DNA of 5,639 nucleotides from positions 1-5,639 of the forward strand of contig MNYA01000359.1 in the NCBI GenBank assembly GCA_001872985.1. Direction: 5' to 3'. Below the pieces are notes generated by a model. It was not told where the DNA came from, ran no database searches, and was given only the letters and a program-made list of their open reading frames with translations. Shown piece by piece: positions 1 to 5,639 of this stretch. Source of the stretch: a bacterium CG2_30_54_10. GTDB lineage: Bacteria; Muiribacteriota; Ozemobacteria; Ozemobacterales; Ozemobacteraceae. The position numbers were made by a program, and so were the translations under genes. Each line of letters begins with the position of its first letter. The stretch's first letter is position 1.

Positions 1-737
1 ATCTTCCGGGAGATGATCTTCGGTTCATCGACTGGAACCTCTACGCACGCCTGGACCGCCTCTACATCAAGAAGTTCCATAACGAGGAAGACCTGAACGT
101 TTCAATCCTTCTCGACACCAGCCAGTCAATGTCGTTCGGGAACCCAACCAAGTTCGATCATGCCCGCAAGATAGCCGCGGCCATCGCCTACATTGCGCTC
201 CAGCACCGGGACACTGCTCGCATCTACTCATTCGCCCAGGGCTTGAACCCGATTTCGGAAGGCGGATTCCGGCGCGGCCACATCCATCGGATGATGGGCT
301 TTCTCGAGAAAACCTCCGCTGTCGGACGATCGCAGTCCTTCGAGGAAGTAGTTTCTCACTTTCTCCTGAAGAACACGCGGGCGGGTGTCGTTTTCCTGCT
401 GACCGATGCGCTCTTCGGTGAAGACCTTTTCGCCGGCCTGAAACGGCTCGCCCATCGAAAGTTCGAGACCAACTTCGTTCACGTCCTGACCCCCGAAGAA
501 CTTAATCCTGATCTCGCCGGTCCCGTCGAACTTGTCGACTCAGAAGATCAATCGAAGGTCTCGTTGACGGTCAATAAAACCGTCCTCACGCTTTACGAAG
601 AGGTTCTCAGGGAAACCGTCGACGAGCTTCGTACCTTTCTCATACGGAAAGGCATGCGTTACCACCAGAGCCTGACCAACACGCAGTTTGAATCCACGCT
701 CCTCAAACTTTTCGAATGCTCCGGGGGCGCGGCGTGA
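1..737 (+). CDS. DUF58 domain protein, 5' end outside the window
   Basis: This is the C-terminal part of a DUF58 protein, a family with a VWA-like fold usually encoded next to a MoxR AAA+ ATPase. The frame is open from base 3 to the TGA at 735-737, giving 244 residues. It opens with the family signature LPGDDLRFIDWNLYARLDRL (residues 1-20), followed by the metal-site-like motif DTSQSM (residues 38-43) after a hydrophobic strand. A second strand, VVFLLTD, lies further on. The first in-frame ATG, at 129, encodes the Met that ends DTSQSM, so it is not the true start. Family members are usually about 290-300 residues, so roughly 50 N-terminal residues are missing. No membrane segment or signal peptide is visible, which suggests a cytoplasmic location. 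The gene overlaps the next one by four bases. The exact function is unknown. Involvement with MoxR in assembling or activating envelope proteins is inferred from family context. Confidence 0.93.
   Translation, partial: LPGDDLRFIDWNLYARLDRLYIKKFHNEEDLNVSILLDTSQSMSFGNPTKFDHARKIAAAIAYIALQHRDTARIYSFAQGLNPISEGGFRRGHIHRMMGFLEKTSAVGRSQSFEEVVSHFLLKNTRAGVVFLLTDALFGEDLFAGLKRLAHRKFETNFVHVLTPEELNPDLAGPVELVDSEDQSKVSLTVNKTVLTLYEEVLRETVDELRTFLIRKGMRYHQSLTNTQFESTLLKLFECSGGAA
716..737 (+). promoter_or_regulatory. Start region of the BatA-like gene with GTGA stop-start overlap
   Basis: The TGA stop of the DUF58 gene (735-737) shares bases with the GTG start of the next gene (734-736). A G-rich stretch, CCGGGGGCG, at about 721-729 lies just upstream and is only a weak Shine-Dalgarno match. 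Re-initiation by ribosomes finishing the upstream gene is therefore likely. The in-frame ATG at 716 is the alternative start. Confidence 0.6.
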
Positions 738-2449
738 GCTTTTTGAATCCCGGCTTCCTTGCTGGATTGCTGCTTCTCGGGCCGGTCATCGCTCTCTATT
801 TTCTCAAGACGAGACCGCGCACCAGGCCGGTTCCGTCAAATGCCATCTGGAGGATCGTTCTCAGCCGGGTCAACCCGAACTCCTTCCTTCAAAGGTTCCA
901 CAACTCGCTTTTCCTGCTTCTGCAGATTCTGTCGATCGTTCTTGCCGTTCTGGCCACTGCCCGCCCCATCGGATCCTTCTGGTCGTCCGGGCAATCGAGC
1001 AGGATCATCATCCTCGACGTGTCGGCCTCCATGCAGGCCGTTGATGTCAAGCCCTCCCGTTTTTCAATGGCGCAAAAGCGTGCCGCCGAGCTCTGCCGCA
1101 ACTTCTCGGGGCGGGTTGCGCTGTATTCGATCGGACACTCCCTCATGCCGGTGGTCCGTTACACGGATGCAACCGAAGGCGTCGCGAACGCCGTCATGAA
1201 ACTCATCCCGGGGCACCAGGCTACACCGGGCTCCGACCGCGTTCTGCGACTTCTACGGGATCTCGAAGGATTGAGTCCGGACGAGATTTTCCTTTTAACC
1301 GATACGCCGGATCTTCAGATCCGTCGGGATTTCATGCCCCAGACCGCGCTCACCGTCGAAACCTTCGGAAGGGAGGGAGCGAACGTCGCCATCGTAGGAG
1401 CGGATCTGGCCTTTGACGAATCGGGGAAGAATGTCGAAGTGACGCTTTCGGTTCTTTCAGACAATTTCGTTCCGGTGGAAATTTCGCTTTCATTCCAGGG
1501 GGAAGACGGCCGTCTGAGCAGGCTTCAAAGCCTGACCCTTCCCTATCAGGGGGTTCACTCGGTCGACCTGCCGGCTTTCGCCGCGAAACGCGGAACGATC
1601 GTGCTGGATGCCCCGCCTGAACGGAACCTCTCGCTGGCCGACGATCGCTGGTATTTCTCCGACCCGGGCCTCAAGCCGTCGGTTGGAATCATGGCTCCAT
1701 CCGACTCCGCACTCCTCCGGCTTCCGAAGGCGCTTCCTCTCATATCGTTCACCCGCATCGGCGCAGCGTTTCCGGCTGATCTCCCGGATGCGGTCCTCGG
1801 CCTGGGATCCCTGCCGATCGAAGCCCGAAAACTTCCGACATGCGCTTTCCTTCCAGGGCAGGGTTCTCTGCAGCCCGGTGAGATTTTGCCCTGGGAAGCG
1901 GATCATCCGCTTCTCAAGTTCGCAAACTGGGATGCCGTGCCCGTGAAGTGCATGAAGCCGGGCACGCTTCCGGGAACCCCGCTGGTGGAGTCGGTTGAAG
2001 GCTCGCTTCTTTCAGAAGAAGTCGTAACACTCGACGGACGGCAAATCTCCCATGTCTGGGTCGCCATGGATCCGGACCATCCATCAGTGCAAGGAAATTT
2101 TTTTATTCCGATTCTTCTTTTCAACATTCTGGAGCATCTTCTTCGCGACAAGTTTCCCAGGCTGTCCTACCCTGTAGGAAATCCCGGTCTGGCCGCACTC
2201 TGGAAAGGCCCAGCCCCCACAGCCGCCGGCCTTTTCGAGATTCCCGGCGGGAAAGGGAATATCGCCGCGGTCAACCTCGAAGCCCCGTCCGAGGCTCACC
2301 TGACGCCAGCCTCGTCGAGGACTCCGACATCCACCCAACTCGCCGGGCACGCCGGCCGGGCCCAAGAAAACTCACCCTGGAAAGGGGTGCTTTCGGTCGG
2401 GATGGTTCTTCTCCTTGCGGAATGGTTTTTGTTCATGAGGCGTAACTGA
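734..2449 (+). CDS. BatA-like membrane protein with N-terminal BatA region and VWA domain
   Basis: This is a 571-residue membrane-anchored VWA protein. I chose the GTG at 734 because it gives the family-typical beginning MSFLNPGFLAGLLLLGPVIA and a GTGA overlap with the upstream stop; an ATG at 716 would add six atypical residues (MLRGRG). Hydrophobic segments lie at about residues 5-24, 57-78 and 550-568. The basic loop KTRPRTRP after the first segment and RRN at the C-terminus follow the positive-inside rule, which places residues of about 79-549 in the periplasm. The VWA domain begins at about residue 90 with the metal-site motif DVSASM (D95, S97, S99). A Ser-Asp pair (S167, D168) stands where many VWA domains have Thr-Asp, and LLTD (D190) supplies the last site. 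Residues of about 210-300 look like a beta-rich domain. Residues of about 315-530 are poorly conserved to my eye, ending with a phrase resembling the NLEAPSEAHLTP region common in BatA relatives. The role is inferred: partner of the DUF58 and large VWA proteins. Confidence 0.92.
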   Translation: MSFLNPGFLAGLLLLGPVIALYFLKTRPRTRPVPSNAIWRIVLSRVNPNSFLQRFHNSLFLLLQILSIVLAVLATARPIGSFWSSGQSSRIIILDVSASMQAVDVKPSRFSMAQKRAAELCRNFSGRVALYSIGHSLMPVVRYTDATEGVANAVMKLIPGHQATPGSDRVLRLLRDLEGLSPDEIFLLTDTPDLQIRRDFMPQTALTVETFGREGANVAIVGADLAFDESGKNVEVTLSVLSDNFVPVEISLSFQGEDGRLSRLQSLTLPYQGVHSVDLPAFAAKRGTIVLDAPPERNLSLADDRWYFSDPGLKPSVGIMAPSDSALLRLPKALPLISFTRIGAAFPADLPDAVLGLGSLPIEARKLPTCAFLPGQGSLQPGEILPWEADHPLLKFANWDAVPVKCMKPGTLPGTPLVESVEGSLLSEEVVTLDGRQISHVWVAMDPDHPSVQGNFFIPILLFNILEHLLRDKFPRLSYPVGNPGLAALWKGPAPTAAGLFEIPGGKGNIAAVNLEAPSEAHLTPASSRTPTSTQLAGHAGRAQENSPWKGVLSVGMVLLLAEWFLFMRRN

Positions 2450-2496
2450 TAATGTCGTACAAGTTAGGGATGATAATGTTGTACAAGTTTGTACAA
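2447..2496 (+). repeat. Two-copy 24-base-period direct repeat with TTGTACAA palindromes
   Basis: TGATAATGTCGTACAAGTT (2447-2465) is repeated at 2471-2489 as TGATAATGTTGTACAAGTT, with one mismatch in 19. The perfect palindrome TTGTACAA occurs at 2479-2486 and again at 2489-2496, and a one-mismatch version, TCGTACAA, lies at 2455-2462. The span 2479-2496 can fold as a hairpin with a 7-pair stem (TTGTACA, TGTACAA) and loop AGTT. The TGA stop codon of the BatA-like gene forms the first three bases of the repeat. There is no T-tract after the hairpin, so it does not look like an intrinsic terminator. Repeated short sites at an end are typical of transposase or repressor binding sites. It could be a relic of a mobile-element end or an operator; I cannot decide between these from the sequence. 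Confidence 0.7.
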
Positions 2497-2576
2497 TACA
2501 GAAAAGCCACATTTTCCCGGAAGGCGACCGGGGTGAACCGTGGTTACCAAGATCGGCTGAACTCCAGCCCTTTGAT

Positions 2577-2653
2577 GTCATTGCGAGCGAAGCGAAGCAA
2601 TCTCCGACATCACGAGATTGTTTCGGCGCTATGCGCCCCGCGGTGACAATCTC
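2577..2653. repeat. Dispersed imperfect palindromic repeat (GTCATTGCGAGCGAAGC type)
   Basis: The left arm (2577-2604) begins GTCATTGCGAGCGAAGCGAA and ends GCAATCTC. After a 9-base loop (2605-2613) the right arm starts with GAGATTG (2614-2620) and ends with TGAC at 2647. The outer GTCA/TGAC and the inner GCAATCTC/GAGATTGT pair well; the middle is imperfect because the right arm carries extra and changed bases (GGCGCTATGCGCC). This arrangement matches a widespread bacterial repeat family whose conceptual translation often gives spurious peptides containing CFASLAMT, and the minus strand here indeed reads DCFASLAMT. The motif ACAATCTC recurs at 2646-2653, so the right arm can also fold on itself. 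It encodes no protein. If genes 2 and 3 share a transcript, it would lie in that RNA as a strong hairpin. Confidence 0.8.
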
Positions 2654-2697
2654 TCTGTCGCGGGTCCGACGAGCATTTAGCATGTTTTGTTGGTCGC

Positions 2698-2704
2698 GGG
2701 GTGA
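2698..2704 (+). promoter_or_regulatory. Ribosome binding site of the large VWA/GATase-like gene
   Basis: GGGGTGA lies six bases before the ATG at 2711 and closely matches the GGAGGTGA complement of the 16S rRNA tail. It supports that ATG as the start. The same motif lies at 2530-2536, upstream of the palindromic repeat, with no usable start after it. Confidence 0.75.
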
Positions 2705-2710
2705 ACCAAG

Positions 2711-5482
2711 ATGATCTCGTTCGGTGACCTTTTCGGAATCGTCTGGCTGGTGCCGGTTCTTCTGCTTACCATCCTCTGGATCAGGACCCCGATTTTCGTT
2801 TCCGCACGCGGGAAACGTGTTCTGCTGTGGCTGAAACTCGGCATTCTCGGGCTTTTGGTTCTAGCCCTCATCGATCCGAAGATCGAGACGAGGAGTTTTC
2901 ACGAAGAGTTCGGGGCGATTTTCGCGATCGATGTCTCGCCTTCGGTCGATCCTGATTCGCTGGCCGGCGCTTTCCGATCCGTGGCCGGTCTGTGCGCCGA
3001 TCTGCCGGACCACGTAGTCCCGCAGTTCATTCTGTTCAGTGGAAACCAGGCCGCGATCGAGAGACTTCCCGAGGATTGGAAGACTGAACCGACCAACGAG
3101 GATGTTAAAAACTTTCTTCGCGGCGTCCGCAGGGAATCTAGCACCGACCTTGGCGGGGCTCTGCTCGAGTCGATGAAGGCCCTTCCGGCAGGTCGCCGCG
3201 GGCGCATCTATCTATTTTCAGATGGGTGCGACACGCACGGCGATGTGGGGCAGGCCGTTCAAAGTCTTTCGGACGCGAACCTTCCGGTGTCTGTTGTTCC
3301 GCTTGAGGTCGCACGCATTCGATCCCGGCCACAAATCATCAAATGCGTTTTCCCAGACCGGGTTTTTCCCGGCGAGGAGTTTGCCGCCAGGATACTCATC
3401 TCGAATCCCGGCGGAGGCTCGTTGACACTCGAACTTCGCGGAACCGACCGTTCCATCTTCAAAGAGGAGTTTTCATCGCCGGAAGGCCTGTCGGCGCGAA
3501 CTCTTAAGATAACCCCCCAAACCCGAGGAGTCATCGGCTATTCGGTCAGGGTCCTTCCTTCGGGTGAACCTCAAAAGGCCGCGCAGTATCTCAGCACAGT
3601 CACGGTCAGGCCGCTTCCCCGGGCTTTGATTTTCGAAGAAGACAATGGCGACGGGAAGCTCCTCCGCGAAATTCTCGCTAACGAGAAGATCGAGTTCGCA
3701 ACGTTCTCCCCGGCGTCTTGGCCGGCTGATTTCGCGACGGCGATACAACCCTATCCCTGCATCATCCTCAATAACATTCCCCGAAAACGGTTCAAGGATT
3801 CCGACCTTGAGACTCTTCGCCGGAATGTGCGCAATGGTTCCGGGCTGCTTATGGTCGGAGGGCCCAACTCGTTCGGGCTCGGAGAATACACTGAGACGCC
3901 GATGGAAGACCTGCTTCCGGTCAGGTTGCCTCGCAGAACAGTTAACCAGCAGCTTGCTCTTGTTCTGGTGCTTGACGCCTCGGGAAGCATGTTCGGGGAG
4001 TCCTGGGATTATCTCATCGCCGCCACGAAGGAAATTCTTCAGCTTTGCAAGGGGCAGTATGTCGGAATAATTATGTTCAATCATCTTCCGAGCTGGGTTC
4101 TTCCCGTCCAGCAGATAGACGAATTGGGCGACATTTTCACCGCCCTCGATCAATATTACCCGGGCGGAGGAACGGTTTTTTCGCTTCCGCTCGCCCAGGC
4201 GCTCGTTGCCTTGAAAGACCTTCCTTTCGATCACAAGAACGTGATCATGCTCTCTGACGGTATTCCGTCCGATTTCAACTTCGTCACCCCCTTGTATGAA
4301 AATTTCCGGGAGTTCAAGGTTTCGGTCACCACGATTGCGGCGGGGAGCAACGTGAATTCCGACAACCTTCGGAACATCGCCGACGAGACAGGTGGAGAGT
4401 TCTACACCAGCCCTGATTTCGCGGAACTTCCGCAGATTTTTCGAAAGGAATTCAAGCGGATTTCGGCGCCTCCATTCATCGAGGAAAACTTCAAACCGGT
4501 ACTGACCGAAGGAACCACGTTCGCACGAGGGATCACCCAGGCCGAGATTCCCGCGCTTGACGGTTTGGTGATAACGCAGAAAAAGGACAAGGCCGTCATG
4601 GTGATGGCCAGCAACCGGGGAGACCCGGTATTGACCTATTGGCGGTTCGGGCTTGGAAGATCCGCCGCGTTCACCTCCGACCTTCTTCCCAACTGGTCGA
4701 GGAAGTGGGAGTCCTGGAATGGCCTTGGTAAATTGATTCGGCAGTCGATAAAGGAGCTTTCGGAGGGCGTTCCCGAGCGGTTTTCGCTTGAAACCACCCA
4801 GAAGGGCTCGGATCTGCATATTTTCGTTCAGCCGGGTTCTACCGAGAAAGCAGTGTTTCGGTTCCTTCAGGCGACCGATACAGCAAGCCGGTCTCACCTG
4901 CTTCCGCTCACGCTCGGTAGTGATGGCCGTTATGAGGCGGTAATGCGAAACACGCCTCCGGGGATGTATGTTGCCGAGGTGCTTACCGACTCGGCCAGTC
5001 GCGTCGGAGCTACGCTCGCGGCGACCAACGAGTCGCAGGAGTTTCGCGCTCCGCGGATGAATCTTCCGCTTCTGCGCCAGATTGCCGACCAGACCGGGGG
5101 GGAAGTGATCGAGGATGGCGGTCAGCTTTCGATGGCGACGATCCCGGTCGGTCGGAAGATCTCGACCTTTGTTCCATTGTGGCCCTGGTTGGTCATTTTC
5201 GCGCTACTTTTATTTCTTATTGACATTTACCTTCGGCGTGCCGGGGTTTTCGGGCTGCATGAGCGCTCCGGGGCGAAAACGGAAGGCGGGGAAGCCCAGG
5301 GTGAGATTTACCTTCAGCTTGGGCAGAAGTTTTCGAATCTTGCGGAAGAGCATTCCTTGCGTGGCGAGGAGGAAGAAGCCAAGCGTTATTACCTGCGGGC
5401 CAAGGCTTTTTTCATGAAAGCCAAGGCCACGCAGGAAGCACATCAGATGTGGGAGCGGTACAAGCGTTTTGAAAGCCGCTGA
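2711..5482 (+). CDS. Large membrane protein with two VWA domains and a glutamine-amidotransferase-like fold
   Basis: This 923-residue protein has membrane segments at about residues 10-25, 37-55 and 819-839. The basic loop SARGKR between the first two and LRR after the third predict a periplasmic body (about 56-818) and a cytoplasmic tail (about 840-923). VWA domain 1 (about 67-200) has an intact metal site: DVSPS (D74, S76, S78), T145-D146 and D171. A beta-sandwich-like stretch (about 205-300) follows. Residues of about 303-405 resemble the class I glutamine amidotransferase-like fold of this family (GLLMVGGPNSFGLGEY, then DLLPV), with no catalytic Cys in the expected nucleophile turn. VWA domain 2 (about 415-575) is also intact: DASGSM (D422, S424, S426), T488 and D516. 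The segment YWRFGLGRSAAFTSDLLPNW (644-663) is characteristic of such proteins. The tail is helical, charged and TPR-like (about 864-920). The gene is 261 bases from its upstream neighbour, with a good ribosome binding site. It probably acts with the BatA-like protein at the inner membrane; its substrate is unknown. Confidence 0.93.
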   Translation: MISFGDLFGIVWLVPVLLLTILWIRTPIFVSARGKRVLLWLKLGILGLLVLALIDPKIETRSFHEEFGAIFAIDVSPSVDPDSLAGAFRSVAGLCADLPDHVVPQFILFSGNQAAIERLPEDWKTEPTNEDVKNFLRGVRRESSTDLGGALLESMKALPAGRRGRIYLFSDGCDTHGDVGQAVQSLSDANLPVSVVPLEVARIRSRPQIIKCVFPDRVFPGEEFAARILISNPGGGSLTLELRGTDRSIFKEEFSSPEGLSARTLKITPQTRGVIGYSVRVLPSGEPQKAAQYLSTVTVRPLPRALIFEEDNGDGKLLREILANEKIEFATFSPASWPADFATAIQPYPCIILNNIPRKRFKDSDLETLRRNVRNGSGLLMVGGPNSFGLGEYTETPMEDLLPVRLPRRTVNQQLALVLVLDASGSMFGESWDYLIAATKEILQLCKGQYVGIIMFNHLPSWVLPVQQIDELGDIFTALDQYYPGGGTVFSLPLAQALVALKDLPFDHKNVIMLSDGIPSDFNFVTPLYENFREFKVSVTTIAAGSNVNSDNLRNIADETGGEFYTSPDFAELPQIFRKEFKRISAPPFIEENFKPVLTEGTTFARGITQAEIPALDGLVITQKKDKAVMVMASNRGDPVLTYWRFGLGRSAAFTSDLLPNWSRKWESWNGLGKLIRQSIKELSEGVPERFSLETTQKGSDLHIFVQPGSTEKAVFRFLQATDTASRSHLLPLTLGSDGRYEAVMRNTPPGMYVAEVLTDSASRVGATLAATNESQEFRAPRMNLPLLRQIADQTGGEVIEDGGQLSMATIPVGRKISTFVPLWPWLVIFALLLFLIDIYLRRAGVFGLHERSGAKTEGGEAQGEIYLQLGQKFSNLAEEHSLRGEEEEAKRYYLRAKAFFMKAKATQEAHQMWERYKRFESR

Positions 5483-5626
5483 CATTAAGCGGCCAGCGTG
5501 CTTTGGCCTTGTAAGGCAACAATAAATGAGCGTAGGCGGAAAGACCTCCCGGGGTGCATGTGTACCACGTGTGCGGTAGGATCACCCAGGAACTTGATCT
5601 CTTAGGAAATTGTATTTTTGAGGTGA
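5483..5626 (+). other. Non-coding stretch with a possible RNA hairpin upstream of a possible next gene
   Basis: No gene is evident here. A short inverted repeat (GGCCA 5491-5495, TGGCC 5504-5508) follows the stop codon but lacks a T-tract, so it is at best a weak terminator. At 5556-5574 GCATGTGT and ACGTGTGC can pair as RNA around the loop ACC, with eight pairs of which three central ones are G-U. Outside it GGGT (5552-5555) can pair with ACCC (5584-5587), leaving GGTAGGATC bulged. The wobble pairs favour an RNA structure over a symmetric DNA site. I find no convincing promoter. Confidence 0.35.
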
Positions 5627-5639
5627 ATGCCCGAAAAGT
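5627..5639 (+). CDS. Possible start of the next gene, cut by the window end
   Basis: An ATG at 5627 is preceded directly by GAGGTGA (5620-5626), a good match to the 16S rRNA tail but closer to the start than usual. Only four full codons are visible (Met-Pro-Glu-Lys), so the product cannot be named. It follows the large VWA gene by 144 bases on the same strand. The start is a proposal from the ribosome binding site alone. Confidence 0.35.

Larger units (their letters stand above)
2530..2707 (+). repeat. Pair of 10-base direct repeats (GGGGTGAACC) flanking the palindromic element
   Basis: GGGGTGAACC occurs at 2530-2539 and again at 2698-2707. The right copy lies directly before the ATG of the large VWA gene and holds its ribosome binding site. 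Similarity continues unevenly: the left copy is followed after six bases by ACCAAGATCGG, and the right copy runs straight into AACCAAGATGA. The pair brackets the dispersed palindrome, so it may mark a duplication created when about 168 bases were inserted. A local duplication of the leader is an alternative. Confidence 0.55.

Noticed and set aside
1490..1906. A 138-codon open frame on the minus strand
   Set aside because: It overlaps the BatA-like gene fully, shows no family features and has no neighbour arrangement supporting it.
2479..2497. Promoter with TACAAT as the -10 box in the spacer
   Set aside because: TACAAT at 2492-2497 is a good -10 match, but no acceptable -35 lies 16-18 bases upstream; it is part of the TTGTACAA palindrome.
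2452..2646. A 64-codon plus-strand frame in the spacer
   Set aside because: It is made of the tandem repeat and the palindromic repeat (reads SLRAKRSNL), with no convincing ribosome binding site.
2372..2683. A 103-codon minus-strand frame containing DCFASLAMT
   Set aside because: This is the well-known false translation of the dispersed palindromic repeat, and it runs over the 3' end of gene 2.
3473..4897. A 474-codon open frame on the minus strand
   Set aside because: It lies entirely inside the large VWA gene, whose product has clear domains. The antisense product has no recognisable domain, is rich in Arg and Gly, and is explained by GC-rich codon bias of the opposite strand.
5491..5508. 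Intrinsic terminator after the large VWA gene
   Set aside because: The stem is only five clear pairs with an 8-base loop and no T-tract follows.
5535..5587. Cyclic-di-GMP (GEMM-I) riboswitch
   Set aside because: GGCGGAAAGACC and CGGTAGG loosely recall the conserved core, but the first stem and the tetraloop cannot be found, so the likeness is too weak to call.

Overview
The window carries part of a MoxR-associated von Willebrand factor A (VWA) gene cluster on the + strand. From left to right it holds the 3' end of a DUF58 gene, a complete BatA-like membrane VWA gene, and a complete 923-residue membrane protein with two VWA domains and a glutamine-amidotransferase-like fold. In many bacteria these families sit next to a MoxR-type AAA+ ATPase; none is visible here, but it could lie upstream of base 1. 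The biochemical role of such clusters is poorly known, and envelope stress or chaperone/metal-insertion roles have been proposed for relatives. This is a recognisable cluster, and I do not see proof of a wholly new system.

Layout: bases 1-737 encode the DUF58 C-terminal part. It overlaps the next gene by 4 bases (GTGA), so the two are probably translationally coupled. Bases 734-2449 encode the BatA-like protein. Bases 2450-2710 (261 bases) hold no credible gene. They contain a two-copy 24-base-period repeat with TTGTACAA palindromes, starting at the stop codon of gene 2, and then a copy of a dispersed palindromic repeat that reads GTCATTGCGAGCGAAGCGAA at its left edge. A 10-base direct repeat, GGGGTGAACC, flanks the second element, and its right copy is the ribosome binding site of gene 3. 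Bases 2711-5482 encode the large VWA/GATase-like protein. Bases 5483-5626 are non-coding, with a possible RNA hairpin, and a possible next gene begins at 5627.

How the genes may work together: both full-length proteins have hydrophobic segments and positive charges that predict periplasmic VWA domains anchored at both ends in the inner membrane. The large protein also has a cytoplasmic helical tail of about 80 residues. DUF58 proteins of this type are usually cytoplasmic or membrane-attached partners of MoxR. A cytoplasmic ATPase/DUF58 pair acting on a membrane assembly of metal-dependent adhesion (MIDAS) proteins is an inference from family knowledge.

Organism: the DNA is moderately GC-rich and the predicted topology fits a bacterium with a periplasm. 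The dispersed repeat is widespread in proteobacterial and uncultured genomes. I cannot name a phylum from this window.
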